Source: Histomonas meleagridis | Lineage: Eukaryota > Parabasalia > Tritrichomonadida > Dientamoebidae | Length of the DNA stretch: 64,000 nt | NCBI GenBank assembly: GCA_020186115.1 | Contig: WSYJ01000180.1 | Coordinates: forward strand, 62,001 to 126,000 | Direction of reading: 5' to 3' | Shown here: in pieces, positions 9,701 through 19,777 of the stretch | Position numbering within the stretch: the first letter of the stretch is position 1 | Layout: each line of letters opens with the position of its first letter | Position numbers and translations under genes: made by a program | The notes under the pieces: model-generated | Databases searched by the model: none | What the model saw: only the letters and a program-made list of their open reading frames with translations | Told to the model about the DNA's origin: nothing

Positions 9701-10528
9701 ATGAGCAAGGAAATCCTCGAACAATTTCAAGAAATATCAGAAAAAGTCAAGTCAAATCAAATCTCTGTCGAAGAAGGAGTTGAGAAAATCAAAACCCTTG
9801 ATTTTAATAAGTTATCATTTGATGAAATTGAAACTTTCGAAGATAGTGATTGGATTCCTGATGATATATATGTCGATATCATTCGTGGTTGGATTTCAAT
9901 TCAAGAACAGAATCTTACCAAAATCCGATCCTATCTATTTGTTAGTAAAATTGTAGGAAAAGATAAATTAATTCAATTTATTGATGCAATTTTCAATCCC
10001 AGCAATGTCATAAACACGGAACTTGAAAACATTATTTACCTACTTGCAACTGGTGGTGGAAGACACGAATATGAAAATCCGATGACAAATCAAATCATCA
10101 CTGCTAGTTCTAATTGTGCGCTGGAATTACCAAACTTCAAGTTAGTTAATCTTTTTTCAGGAAATCCCAATGATTTTTTCCAATCCAAACCATTCCCAAA
10201 TGCAAATTTATTAATTGAATTTCCTCCATTTATTCAAATATCAATGACATCGTACAAACTCCAAGCGCCTCCAAAGGCCGGAGGCCCACAGTCTTGGGTT
10301 TTACAAGGATCAAACGATAAGGTCAAATGGAATGATCTTGACAACCGCATTTGTGATCGGTCACTTATGGAGAAAAGCGCAATAAGCGTGTTTCAACTCC
10401 AAGAGAAGGCACCTCCATATAGATTCTTCCTTTTAACACAGAAAGACACAAACCATGCAAAGAATTTGCAGCTCATCCTTTCGACAATTGACTTCAACGG
10501 AGAACTAATATTGACAACGAATGACTAA
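9701..10528 (+). CDS. F5/8 type C (discoidin-like) domain protein, 275 aa
   Basis: The C-terminal 140 residues look like the galactose-binding-like F5/8C fold as found in BTBD9-type and many trichomonad proteins: 'LATGGG', then 'NPNDFFQSKPFPNANLLIEF', 'TSYKLQAPPKAGGPQSWVLQGSND...WNDLDNR' and 'YRFFLL'. The 'SWVLQGSNDxxxWxxLD' signature is the core of that domain (new conformation, substituted residues, 'do not match exposure' loop). The N-terminal 100 residues are acidic and helical and in relatives often hold a BTB or coiled-coil part; I see no full BTB. No signal peptide, so probably cytosolic and involved in protein contacts rather than sugar binding. ATG 9701 is the first start; TAA overlaps TAAA. 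Confidence 0.7.
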   Translation: MSKEILEQFQEISEKVKSNQISVEEGVEKIKTLDFNKLSFDEIETFEDSDWIPDDIYVDIIRGWISIQEQNLTKIRSYLFVSKIVGKDKLIQFIDAIFNPSNVINTELENIIYLLATGGGRHEYENPMTNQIITASSNCALELPNFKLVNLFSGNPNDFFQSKPFPNANLLIEFPPFIQISMTSYKLQAPPKAGGPQSWVLQGSNDKVKWNDLDNRICDRSLMEKSAISVFQLQEKAPPYRFFLLTQKDTNHAKNLQLILSTIDFNGELILTTND

Positions 10529-11304
10529 ATAAGTATTAAATAAATCTGAAAGTAAATAATAAACTGATTTTCTGATATAAAAGAATATGAACAATTCATT
10601 ACAAGGAAATATTTAAGACAATAATCTTATTTCAATGTTTGTGTCAAGATTGCTTATTACAATTAAAACTTTTTTTTGAAAATTTGAAAAATACTATTTG
10701 ATAAAAGCATTTGAAAATGTGTAATACAGAATTGGAGTGATTTTTTAATGAAGCAACTCATACTTTTTGATGTGGAATTTTTATGTACATGCAAATGAGA
10801 AAGAATCAATTACAGTTACTCGAGAATACATAGTTCCTTTCAGAGGGAATGATGTTCTTTCTTTAAGGAAATTTTAACTCATTCATTAGAAATTATCCAT
10901 TCAAGACAGAACCAAATTTTTAATGAAAGTCTAAAGTTCGCACAATTCAATTGATCGAAAAAATGGATCCGAAGTATTATGGTTAATATATAAAATGGTG
11001 TAACTATTCATGTAAAAGTTTAGATATAACTTACTTAAACATACATTAAAAACTTAATAAACGAAGAATGTAAAAAAATACACATATGATAAGCTAAAAA
11101 GTTATGTCATTTGTGCAAAATATTCTTTAAAGATGAGTTACAAATTAATTTTGGAATAATATTTCAACAACATAAAATTGAAAATAATAATGAAAAAAAA
11201 AAAATGGGAATTAAAAATGTTATTATAACTAAAGATAAGTAGAAATTCAAACCAAAACATAAGAAATACCATTTATTTTAAAACATTTTTATAAAGATTA
11301 CACT
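10529..11304. other. Gene-free spacer, about 780 bp
   Basis: Very AT-rich DNA between two convergent genes. No frame above about 50 codons, no RNA gene, no repeat or element recognised. Confidence 0.6.
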
Positions 11305-13995
11305 CTATTCTACTTTATACAAAGAAGCATCAAACTTTTCACCTTCGTCAAGTTTTTCCACTGCCTTTTGGAACCTTTCAGTTAATTCAGGTACTTTCAT
11401 TGCAACTGCTGCATTACCAAATTGTATCAACAATTCCTTAAGTCTTTTTAAAGCTCTTACTGCAACTCCTTCAGACAACCCATCTATATTTGCTATAGAT
11501 TCGGCTATTGATTTCTTTAACAAAAACGTATATACAAATTGCAAATAACGTTTTTTGGGGCACCCCAATTTAACCAAACCGTTTTCTTGCAATTTCGTAT
11601 TCAAATTTTCTAAACTTTTTTTCATAGAAGTCCACAAGTCAATTACGACGGTTGAAATTTGTTGTTTCACTTTTGGTGGCGATTCAATGAAACCGGCGAC
11701 CGCAACACAAATTTTGATGGGGTCCAAATTCATGAAGAAACCGTTAAACAACAATTCAACCGCCGGTAACGGGTCATCGATATGTAAGGAAACAGCGGTT
11801 AATCCCCTAATTTGGAGAACGTTTAAATCATTAATATAATTTAATTCAGTAAACAATTTGTAGTAATTTTCTATTATGAAATTAAATGAAGGGTTTACAA
11901 TTTCGTTAATTTTAGCTTCGATTAAAATTTGCTTTTTAAATTTTACGCAAATATCAAGTAAATTATTTATATTAGCCAAACTTTTTTCGATGATTTCGAA
12001 TTTTTTTATTAAAGATTTTAATGATTGACTTTGTATCAATGACTTAAACTTTAGCAATGGAATGTTATTATTATATTTTGATTTTATTCGATTAATTAAA
12101 CTAATCAAAAATGATGACCTTGTTCCCGAGTTAGTTATTGGATTTTTGATGATAATTTCTGATATTGCAATGATTGAACTTATTGGGAATTTAATTGTAA
12201 TAATAAACGAATTCGAAATATCATTCGATGGAACATTTTGATAATTTTCGTTTTTAATTGCCGTCGTAATTACTGTTATACTTTTGGATTCATATGATAC
12301 TAATGAGCACCATCCCCAAGTTAATTTCTTATATGATATATATAGAAGTCGTCCTGGCACAAGTATACTTTTAATGTATTGTGGTGATAACGCAATTTTC
12401 TTAAGTTGTTCAAGCATTTTAGCAAACTCATTAATGTTATTATTTCCATTAGTTTCATCATCTTCGATTTGTTCAAGTTTCCGCTTTAAATATGGTAACT
12501 TAAGTTGATTCATATAAAGTAACAATGACTTCGATATAAATTCGGAGGTGTTAATATTAATCGATATACATGAAAGAATTAATGATGACGTGATTCGAAA
12601 TCGGGAAATAAGTTTCTCAGGTAACGAACCAATTATAGTTGAGATCAAATTAGGATCTGTGTTTTCTGGTATGTAAATATATACATTTCCATATTTGTCA
12701 TAGCCTCTTCGACCGGCTCGACCAGCCATTTGTAGAAATTCCGATGTCGTTATCGATCTAAATGATGTTCCACCCCATTTAATGATTGATGAGAACATTA
12801 CTGATCGTGCTGGTGCATTAACTCCTAATGCAAAAGTCTCAGTAGCTACAAGAACTACTAATTTACCAGTAGAAAACAATAACTCAATTGTTTCCCTTAT
12901 GATTGGTAAGATACCACTATGATGTACACCAATGCCACGCGAAACTAAGTTTCGAATAAATTCAAATTGCTTTGAATTCAGAACGTCACTTTCCCAATTT
13001 TCAGAGGCTGCATCAAAGAACGTTAACGCATCAATGCTATCAGGAATGCCGTCAAGATGCTTCGCAACTTTCATACAGCGTTTACGTGATAAGCAAAAGA
13101 GAAGAAGTGGCATCTCTCCTTTGGATACCAGTAAATTTGCATGATTGGAAATTATATAATATGGTGGATCTTTGGGAAGCGATGAAATTTGATATGGTGA
13201 CCCAATGTTAGTGTACTTGAAGTCACAAAGTGTTGCAAGTTCTTTGTGATTAAGGGGAGAGTCTCCATCTTTAAGTAAAATTGGTTGGCTATTATCACTT
13301 AAGCCATATATACGAAGTGGAACTGGACGTTTTTGTTGATAAACACAATGAACTGGTGTTTGTTTGATTGAATAAATCCATTGCGCAAGAATGTAATAAT
13401 TTGGTAAAGTAGCTGTAAGTAAAACAAACCTAACATCTGGTGGACATTGAATTATGATTTGTTCCCAAATGAATCCTCTTTGTGGGTCACGAATGTAATG
13501 AGCTTCATCTAAAATAACATAATAAAATTGTGATATATTAGGTGATTGAGTAAAAAGCTGATTCCGAAGAACTTCAGCTGTCATAACTAAGCATTGAGCA
13601 GTGGGATTGGTTGTTACATCTCCTGTTATTAATCCAACATCATCAAATTTTTCACAAAGCTCTACATATTTTTGATTTGCAAGCGATTTAACAGGCGCTG
13701 TATATATAGCCATTTTACCTTTTTCTATTGATTTTGCTATGGCATGATATGCAACAACTGATTTTCCGGCTGAAGTGCTTGCAACAACAACTGTAGTGCA
13801 TCCTGTATTGATAGATTTAATGGATTCTCTTTGAAAATTATCTAAATTGAAGTCGAATGATAATGGAGTAGAATCATCTAAATCAAATGGAGCTGGTAAT
13901 GGTTTTGGAGATCCGTTGAATATGGTATGTTCTACTAATTCTTCTGAATAAGTTATGTGACTTTGATCAGGTTCTTCGTTTGGAAGGTGCTTCAA
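11305..13995 (-). CDS. Ski2/Mtr4-like DExH RNA helicase, about 896 aa, start unresolved
   Basis: Motor for RNA decay by the exosome. Visible motifs: Walker A 'STSAGKS', Ia 'TAPVKSLANQK', Ib 'TGDV', DEAH box 'VILDEAHYIRD', motif III 'LLTATLPN', motif V 'ATETFALGVNAPA' and motif VI 'QMAGRAGRRGYD'. The C-terminal 150 residues ('LHIDDPLPAVELLFNGFFMNLDP...ICVAVAGFIE') match the DSHCT domain, which separates Ski2/Mtr4 from other superfamily 2 enzymes. An insertion between the motor and DSHCT fits the arch region. This frame begins with TTG at 13995, preceded directly by TAA; the only nearby ATG (14008) is one base out of frame, joined through the run TTTAATTG. The next in-frame ATG is past Walker A. 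So either the start has an indel (biological or assembly) or initiation is unusual. Confidence 0.88.
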   Translation of the reverse strand: MKHLPNEEPDQSHITYSEELVEHTIFNGSPKPLPAPFDLDDSTPLSFDFNLDNFQRESIKSINTGCTTVVVASTSAGKSVVAYHAIAKSIEKGKMAIYTAPVKSLANQKYVELCEKFDDVGLITGDVTTNPTAQCLVMTAEVLRNQLFTQSPNISQFYYVILDEAHYIRDPQRGFIWEQIIIQCPPDVRFVLLTATLPNYYILAQWIYSIKQTPVHCVYQQKRPVPLRIYGLSDNSQPILLKDGDSPLNHKELATLCDFKYTNIGSPYQISSLPKDPPYYIISNHANLLVSKGEMPLLLFCLSRKRCMKVAKHLDGIPDSIDALTFFDAASENWESDVLNSKQFEFIRNLVSRGIGVHHSGILPIIRETIELLFSTGKLVVLVATETFALGVNAPARSVMFSSIIKWGGTSFRSITTSEFLQMAGRAGRRGYDKYGNVYIYIPENTDPNLISTIIGSLPEKLISRFRITSSLILSCISININTSEFISKSLLLYMNQLKLPYLKRKLEQIEDDETNGNNNINEFAKMLEQLKKIALSPQYIKSILVPGRLLYISYKKLTWGWCSLVSYESKSITVITTAIKNENYQNVPSNDISNSFIITIKFPISSIIAISEIIIKNPITNSGTRSSFLISLINRIKSKYNNNIPLLKFKSLIQSQSLKSLIKKFEIIEKSLANINNLLDICVKFKKQILIEAKINEIVNPSFNFIIENYYKLFTELNYINDLNVLQIRGLTAVSLHIDDPLPAVELLFNGFFMNLDPIKICVAVAGFIESPPKVKQQISTVVIDLWTSMKKSLENLNTKLQENGLVKLGCPKKRYLQFVYTFLLKKSIAESIANIDGLSEGVAVRALKRLKELLIQFGNAAVAMKVPELTERFQKAVEKLDEGEKFDASLYKVE

Positions 13996-14654
13996 TTAAA
14001 GTTTTCATATGACCAGGTAAATTGAAATGGCTTATCGTCTTTTTTGTACGTTAATATGTTTCTTTTCCCATATAAAAAACAATGAATTAGAATTATCAAA
14101 GATAAATGCAGTTTTACTCAAGGCAAACACATTACATTTGTTGCCAATACAATATATGTTTTGGAAATGCTTTTGTTATGATCTTCTAATGTTTTTATTT
14201 CCTATAAAAGATCACAGTCTTTTAATTTTCATAACAAAAGATATCGTTTATGTAAATCATTTCAATGATCAACATATTTGATGACAATGGGTAATTTTTA
14301 TATTTTTGTGAATCATAAGATTTGATACATAAGAAATATTTTCTTTATTTGAATTAAATATTATTTATTCAAGTGATGTTAAAGTTTCCATTTCGCCCCG
14401 AAAATTTTGATTCATATTTTTCCTTCCAAAAACATATTTTAAAAAAAGAGCGATCAGTTTTTGTGTAAACTATTCTATGTAAATTGTTATGCAATATACT
14501 CAACTCTTTTGGAAAAAAAGGTTTTCTAAAATTAAATAATGTTAAGGAAAAAATAAATTATCTTAGCAAAACATAAAAAACGTTTTTGTAATTAACTATG
14601 TTTGTTCGAACAAAAAGTCACCAATGACACTTTTATAGTTGGTCATTTTCAAAA
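13996..14654. other. Spacer between helicase and DSS1 with a doubtful 84-codon ORF
   Basis: A plus-strand ATG frame at 14027-14281 (MAYRLFCTLICFF...) has a hydrophobic start and no recognised family; it may be chance. The DSS1 promoter side shows 'GGTCATTTTCAAAAATG' at 14641-14657, a TCAYTW initiator ending 6 nt before the start codon. The rest is AT-rich with no structure I can name. Confidence 0.4.
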
Positions 14655-14855
14655 ATGTCTGAACAAAAGGAGAAAAATACATTTCAAGATTTCGATACCC
14701 AACATGATGACGAATTCGAAGATTTCAAGGTAGGATTTGGTGTTAAGCCTGAAATAACAAATGCACAACAAGGTGATTATCTTGACGATTGGGATGATGA
14801 CGTTGTCGAAAACTTCACAGAAATACTTAACGAACAAAGAAGGTTACTTCAATAA
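14655..14855 (+). CDS. SEM1: DSS1/SEM1, 26S proteasome lid and TREX-2 subunit, 66 aa
   Basis: A short, very acidic, probably disordered protein. Two blocks match DSS1/Sem1: 'DDEFEDF' at about residues 18-24 and 'DDWDDDVVENFTEIL' at about 44-58, equivalent to the conserved DEFEEF and WDDDNVEDDFS..L motifs. The family binds proteasome lid subunits (RPN3/RPN7), BRCA2-type proteins and PCI complexes. Length agrees with the family (about 70-90 aa). ATG 14655 is the only start, with an initiator-like TCATTT close upstream; TAA overlaps TAAA. RPN1 and RPN2 lie elsewhere in this window, but not next to it. Confidence 0.85.
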   Translation: MSEQKEKNTFQDFDTQHDDEFEDFKVGFGVKPEITNAQQGDYLDDWDDDVVENFTEILNEQRRLLQ

Positions 14856-14983
14856 ACACATATTTCTTGTACATTAATTTTTTTAAATTCTGATATCATC
14901 ATAAAAAATAAATTTAGCAAATTTTAATAAGATGTTTCTAAAAAAAGGTATTATAAAAAGAAAAATTGTATGTTTAGTTCCCT

Positions 14984-15139
14984 TTAGATATTCAACTTCC
15001 TACGTCTCCAATGACGGCGCATTGGGTTTTGGACATGGCGAACGCCAGTCATTTGTCTAATGAATTGTGGCATTGGGCGATTTTGTTTGATCTTCTTTGC
15101 AAGGATACGTTTCATGCGCAGTGTCTTGTGGGCTGTCAT
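14984..15139 (-). CDS. RPL39: Ribosomal protein eL39, 51 aa
   Basis: A 51-codon ATG frame reads [20 protein letters not shown], then '[12 protein letters not shown]' and ends '[11 protein letters not shown]'. This matches eL39 throughout (family: SHKTF.[20 protein letters not shown] and RRHWRRTKLGL) and has the exact usual length. It is a component of the large subunit exit tunnel. Codon use (GC-ending Arg, Lys, Ile) is like the other highly expressed genes here, actin and uL15. The promoter shares a 16-nt box with uL15 at the same distance from the ATG (see findings). TAA overlaps TAAA. Confidence 0.96.
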   Translation of the reverse strand: MTAHKTLRMKRILAKKIKQNRPMPQFIRQMTGVRHVQNPMRRHWRRRKLNI

Positions 15140-15144
15140 GATGA

Positions 15145-15160
15145 AAAAGGGTTGACCAAA
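15145..15160 (-). promoter_or_regulatory. Ribosomal-protein core promoter box, eL39
   Basis: On the minus strand the sequence is TTTGGTCAACCCTTTT, starting 21 nt and ending 5 nt before the ATG. The uL15 gene has the same box with one mismatch (TTTGGTCATCCCTTTT) at the same spacing. It contains TCA followed by CCCTTTT. In Trichomonas vaginalis a CCTTT motif (M5) is reported to overlap the transcription start in place of the Inr, so this is probably the start-site element. Confidence 0.6.
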
Positions 15161-15359
15161 CCGCAGTTTTGATTCAATTTTATATCAGATGTTTATTAAA
15201 AAGTGTATTTATTCAAAAGTTTATTTACTTTCAGGGTGCCTCAAATTTAAAATGCTGATAATTTTTCATTTTATTTATTTAAAGTATTCACAACAATTTC
15301 TTAGAACAAAAAATAAAAACGCAACCTGAAAGACAATTTAAAACTCAATTGTGATTTTA

Positions 15360-16004
15360 TTACATAAAGTCATCTTCCATATTTGGATTGAATTCAGCCT
15401 TTGGTATGTCACCAAACATGTCAATATGACCCGACTTCTTTTTGTTTTGAGTATGTGGCTTGGCTGGAGCATCTCCCCAATCATCATCGAAATCATCCCA
15501 ATCTTCTTTTTGTTTTTTGGACTTACTCTTGTTCTTTTTATTGGCAACAATGTCTTGAAGTTCTATTTCTAAGTCACTCATTGAAGCTTCTGAATAAATC
15601 TTTTCAAGTGACTTTAAAATTGCTGCATCTTTTCTTACTCCTCTATAAACACCGATTTTCTTCCTGTCATGAAATGAAACCTGACCAGGATTCATAGTTT
15701 TTGTTTTCATCAGATTGGAAGCAGGTGTGTAAACTACATCAATTGCAGGATGCTTTACACCTTCAATTGAACCATCTTTACAAATTTGACAACATATATT
15801 TGCCAAACTCTTTGGGACGACTGTTTCACCTGGGTTTAAACGAACATAAGCATGGGGACTAGAATACTTATCAGCGTGATGCCAAATAAGAGTTATTCCT
15901 GTTTCTTCCATAAAACGTTGTGAAAAATGAATAAGCTCTTCATTTTCAAACTGATCCTTTCCTACCCATATTGTATGATTCTCAACTACATAAATTATTA
16001 CCAT
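15360..16004 (-). CDS. CCDC25: CCDC25-like protein with NFACT-R (DUF814) domain, 214 aa
   Basis: The first 120 residues match the NFACT-R/DUF814 domain as in human CCDC25: 'IWVGKDQFENEELI', 'WHHADKYSSPHAYVRL', 'VKHPAIDVVYTPASNLMKTKTMNPGQVSFHDRK' correspond to the YMGKDKYENEDLI, WFHVDKLSSAHVYLRL and [24 protein letters not shown] blocks. A lysine-rich segment and an acidic tail ending 'EDDFM' follow, as in CCDC25 (ends SDEFM). The family belongs to the ribosome quality-control-related RqcH/NEMF superfamily, and human CCDC25 is also described as a DNA sensor at the membrane. No membrane segment is seen here. ATG 16004 is the first start. The gene shares a 98-bp divergent promoter with the surface protein; that spacer contains 'TTTAACGGTTATAAAA' at 16031. 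Confidence 0.85.
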   Translation of the reverse strand: MVIIYVVENHTIWVGKDQFENEELIHFSQRFMEETGITLIWHHADKYSSPHAYVRLNPGETVVPKSLANICCQICKDGSIEGVKHPAIDVVYTPASNLMKTKTMNPGQVSFHDRKKIGVYRGVRKDAAILKSLEKIYSEASMSDLEIELQDIVANKKNKSKSKKQKEDWDDFDDDWGDAPAKPHTQNKKKSGHIDMFGDIPKAEFNPNMEDDFM

Positions 16005-16102
16005 TTCTGGTTTCTTTTGTGGCCACAGATTTTAACGGTTATAAAATGGAAGTTTTTTTTGAATGAATTGATAGGTTTATTTATATATTCAGGCACGAGG
16101 CA

Positions 16103-19100
16103 ATGTTGTTGTTGTTCGGAGTTCTTTTCATCCTGCAACAAAATGTTTCTTCAGATGAAAAAACGCCTTACCCATTAAATAAAACTTCTACTCAACAAAA
16201 CGATAACCAAAATGTTTTTGATAAAAAGAAAATAATTTCAACTGTGGAAAAAGAGAATAATGGAAATGCTAGTGTAAATGTAGTCAACAATAGTGAAATA
16301 CACAATTCAACAGAAACAATTAATAATCAAAAAATGCAAGAAATTGAAGGAAATACAACTGAAATAAAGAAAGAAAATATGACGGAAATAGACGGAGAAA
16401 GTAAAAGTCAATTACCTGAAAGAAAAAGGATTCGAACCATCACAGATTTAACAACAGAAGATATAATTGAATTAAACAAAGAAAACACAACGGAAGTAGA
16501 TGGAGAAAGCACAAATCAATTAGATAAAAGAAATGAAAAAAATGATGCAACAGAGTTAACCAAAGAAAACGAAACAGAAGTAAGTAAAGAAAATACAATA
16601 AATATAACCAAAGAAAATGAAACAGAAGTAAGTAAAGAAAATACAATAAACATAACCAAAGAAAATGAAACAGAAGTAAGTAAAGAAAATACAATAAACA
16701 TAACCAAAGAAAACGAAACAGAAGTAAGTAAAGAAAGCAAAAGGAAAACAGTAAAGAACAACAAGAAACGCACACCAACAAATACAACCAAAGAAAACGA
16801 AACAGAAGTAAGTAAAGAAAATACAATAAATATAACCAAAGAAAACGCCACAGAAGTAAACAAAGAAAATGAAACAGAAGTAAATCAAGGAAATAAAGGT
16901 AAGCAAAGTGAAGAAGATAAAGAAACTGAGAATAAAAAAGGTAAAGCAAAAGATAACAATGAAGATAAAGAAAAGGAACAAAAAGATAAAGATGATAAGA
17001 AACAAAAAGATAAAAAAGATAAAGGAAATGAACAAATAGATAAAGACAAGAAACAAAAAGATAAAGATGATAAGGAAAATGAACAAAAAGATAAAGATAA
17101 GGAACAAAAAGATAATGAAGAAGAAGATAAAGGAAATGAACAAATAGATAAAGACAAGAAACAAAAAGATAATGAAGAAGAAGATAAAGAAAATGAACAA
17201 AAAGATAAAGACAAGAAACAAAAAGATAAAGACAAGAAACAAAAAGATAAAGATGATAAGGAAAATGAACAAAAAGATAAAGATGATAAGGAAAATGAAC
17301 AAAAAGATAATGAAGAAGAAGATAAAGACAAGAAACAAAAAGATAAAGATGATAAGGAAAATGAACAAAAAGATAATGAAGAAGAAGATAAAGGAAATGA
17401 ACAAATAGATAAAGACAAGAAACAAAAAGATAATGAAGAAGAAGATAAAGAAAATGAACAAAAAGATAAAGACAAGAAACAAAAAGATAAAGACAAGAAA
17501 CAAAAAGATAAGGAAAATGAACAAAAAGATAAAGATGATAAGGAAAATGAACAAAAAGATAAAGATAAGAAACAAAAAGATAATGAAGAAGAAGACAAGA
17601 AAAATGATAAAAAAGATAAAGGCAAAGAAAGTGAAGAAGATAAAGGAAATGAACAAAAAGACAAAGAAGATAAAGAGAATAAAGATAAGAAACAAAAAGA
17701 ACAGAAAGATAAAGAAGATAAAGAAAATGAACAAAAAGATAATGAAGAAGAAGATAAAGAAGATAAGAGACAAAAGGATAAAAAAGATAAAGATGATAAG
17801 GAAAATGAACAAAAAGATAAAGACAAGAAACAAAAAGATGAAGAAGATAAAGAGAATAAAGATAAGGAAAAGAAAGATAAAGAAGATAAAGGAAATGAAC
17901 AAAAAGATAAAGACAAGAAACAAAAAGATGAAGAAGATAAAGAGAATAAAGATAAGGAAAAGAAAGATAAAGAAGATAAAGGAAATGAACAAAAAGATAA
18001 AGACAAGAAACAAAAAGATGAAGAAGATAAAGAGAATAAAGATAAGGAACAGAAAGAACAGAAAGATAAAGAAGATAAAGGAAATGAACAAAAAGATAAA
18101 GACAAGAAACAAAAAGATGAAGAAGATAAAGAGAATAAAGATAAGGAAAAGAAAGATAAAGAAGATAAAGGAAATGAACAAAAAGATAAAGACAAGAAAC
18201 AAAAAGATGAAGAAGATAAAGAGAATAAAGATAAGGAACAGAAAGAACAGAAAGATAAAGAAGATGAAGAGAATAAAGATAAGAAACAAAAAGATAAAGA
18301 AGATGAAGAGAATAAAGATAAGGAACAGAAAGAACAGAAAGATAAAGAAGATAAAGATAAGGAACAGAAAGACAAAGAAGATAAGGAAAATGAACAAATA
18401 GATAAAGATAAGGAACAGAAAGAGCAGAAAGATAAAACAGATGAAGAGAATAAAGATAAGAAACAAAAAGATAAAGAAGATGAAGAGAATAAAGATAAGG
18501 AACAGAAAGAACAGAAAGATAAAGAAGATAAAGATAAGGAACAGAAAGACAAAGAAGATAAGGAAAATGAACAAATAGATAAAGATAAGGAACAGAAAGA
18601 GCAGAAAGATAAAACAGATGAAGAGAATAAAGATAAGAAACAAAAAGATGAAGAAGATAAAGAGAATAAAGATAAGGAACAGAAAGAGCAGAAAGATAAA
18701 ACAGATGAAGAGAATAAAGATAAGAAACAAAAAGATAAAGAAGATGAAGAGAATAAAGATAAGGAACAGAAAGAACAGAAAGATAAAGAAGATAAAGATA
18801 AGGAACAGAAAGACAAAGAAGATAAGGAAAATGAACAAATAGATAAAGATAAGGAACAGAAAGAGCAGAAAGATAAAACAGATGAAGAGAATAAAGATAA
18901 GGAACAGAAAGAACAGAAAGAACAGAAAGATAAAGAAGATAAAGTTAAGGAACAGAAAGACAAAGAAGATAAGGAAAATGAACAAATAGATAAAGATAAG
19001 GAACAGAAAGAGCAGAAAGATAAAACAGATGAAGAGAATAAAGATAAGGAACAGAAAGAACAGAAAGATAAAGAAGATAAAGATAAGGAACAGAAAGACA

Positions 19101-19777
19101 AAGAAGATAAGGAAAATGAACAAATAGATAAAGATAAGGAACAGAAAGAGCAGAAAGATAAAACAGATGAAGAGAATAAAGATAAGGAACAGAAAGAACA
19201 GAAAGAACAGAAAGATAAAGAAGATAAAGTTAAGGAACAGAAAGACAAAGAAGATAAGGAAAATGAACAAATAGATAAAGATAAGGAAAAAAAAGAGCAG
19301 AAAGATAAAACAGATGAAGAGAATAAAGATAAGGAACAGAAAGAACAGAAAGACAAAGAAGATAAGGAAAATGAACAAATAGATAAAGATAAGGAACAGA
19401 AAGAGCAGAAAGATAAAGAAGGTGAAGATAATAAAGACAAAGAACAGGATCAAATCAACAAGAAGCAAAAAGAAAATGATGCAGAGGACAAAGAAAAAAC
19501 GCAAAAAGACAAAGAAAGTGATGAAGATGACGACGATGACGACGATGACGAAGACGACAAAGAAAAGGACGACGACAAGGAGACGGCCACGCTAAACTAT
19601 GGCAGGTACGGCAAAAGCGAGCAAAACGACAACTTGAAGTCAACGATGTTCGGAGTCGGCGTAATTGGCTTTGTGCTTGTTGCGGTGGTTATATACACTG
19701 TGTATAGGATTAAGACCCGAAGAGCTAAAAACACCGATTCCGACGAGCCGCTCCTTGTAACTGATGAATTTTACTAA
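16103..19777 (+). CDS. Giant low-complexity type I surface protein, 1224 aa
   Basis: Residues 1-17 form a signal peptide (MLLLFGVLFILQQNVSS). Residues about 140-260 hold a repeat of about 16 residues, 'TKENETEVSKENTINI', with several N-x-T glycosylation sites. From about 270 to 1130 nearly every residue is K, D, E, Q or N in nested repeats such as KEDKENEQ and DKEQKEQKDK, with larger duplicated blocks of about 20, 28 and 60 residues. An acidic D/E run leads to one transmembrane helix (about 1177-1196) and a short tail ending 'DEPLLVTDEFY', a possible tyrosine sorting signal. The last 200 nt are clearly GC-richer than the repeat region. Family and ligand are unknown. The repeats keep the frame open for 3.7 kb, which argues for selection on the protein. 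A 982-codon antisense frame is only a by-product of the repeat composition. Confidence 0.85.
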   Translation: MLLLFGVLFILQQNVSSDEKTPYPLNKTSTQQNDNQNVFDKKKIISTVEKENNGNASVNVVNNSEIHNSTETINNQKMQEIEGNTTEIKKENMTEIDGESKSQLPERKRIRTITDLTTEDIIELNKENTTEVDGESTNQLDKRNEKNDATELTKENETEVSKENTINITKENETEVSKENTINITKENETEVSKENTINITKENETEVSKESKRKTVKNNKKRTPTNTTKENETEVSKENTINITKENATEVNKENETEVNQGNKGKQSEEDKETENKKGKAKDNNEDKEKEQKDKDDKKQKDKKDKGNEQIDKDKKQKDKDDKENEQKDKDKEQKDNEEEDKGNEQIDKDKKQKDNEEEDKENEQKDKDKKQKDKDKKQKDKDDKENEQKDKDDKENEQKDNEEEDKDKKQKDKDDKENEQKDNEEEDKGNEQIDKDKKQKDNEEEDKENEQKDKDKKQKDKDKKQKDKENEQKDKDDKENEQKDKDKKQKDNEEEDKKNDKKDKGKESEEDKGNEQKDKEDKENKDKKQKEQKDKEDKENEQKDNEEEDKEDKRQKDKKDKDDKENEQKDKDKKQKDEEDKENKDKEKKDKEDKGNEQKDKDKKQKDEEDKENKDKEKKDKEDKGNEQKDKDKKQKDEEDKENKDKEQKEQKDKEDKGNEQKDKDKKQKDEEDKENKDKEKKDKEDKGNEQKDKDKKQKDEEDKENKDKEQKEQKDKEDEENKDKKQKDKEDEENKDKEQKEQKDKEDKDKEQKDKEDKENEQIDKDKEQKEQKDKTDEENKDKKQKDKEDEENKDKEQKEQKDKEDKDKEQKDKEDKENEQIDKDKEQKEQKDKTDEENKDKKQKDEEDKENKDKEQKEQKDKTDEENKDKKQKDKEDEENKDKEQKEQKDKEDKDKEQKDKEDKENEQIDKDKEQKEQKDKTDEENKDKEQKEQKEQKDKEDKVKEQKDKEDKENEQIDKDKEQKEQKDKTDEENKDKEQKEQKDKEDKDKEQKDKEDKENEQIDKDKEQKEQKDKTDEENKDKEQKEQKEQKDKEDKVKEQKDKEDKENEQIDKDKEKKEQKDKTDEENKDKEQKEQKDKEDKENEQIDKDKEQKEQKDKEGEDNKDKEQDQINKKQKENDAEDKEKTQKDKESDEDDDDDDDDEDDKEKDDDKETATLNYGRYGKSEQNDNLKSTMFGVGVIGFVLVAVVIYTVYRIKTRRAKNTDSDEPLLVTDEFY

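Noticed and set aside
16556-19504. 982-codon minus-strand ORF rich in Phe, Leu and Ile, and an 851-codon Ser/Leu/Phe one
   Set aside because: Both are antisense to the lysine/aspartate repeats of the surface protein; the repeat composition lacks the triplets that would make stops on the other strand.
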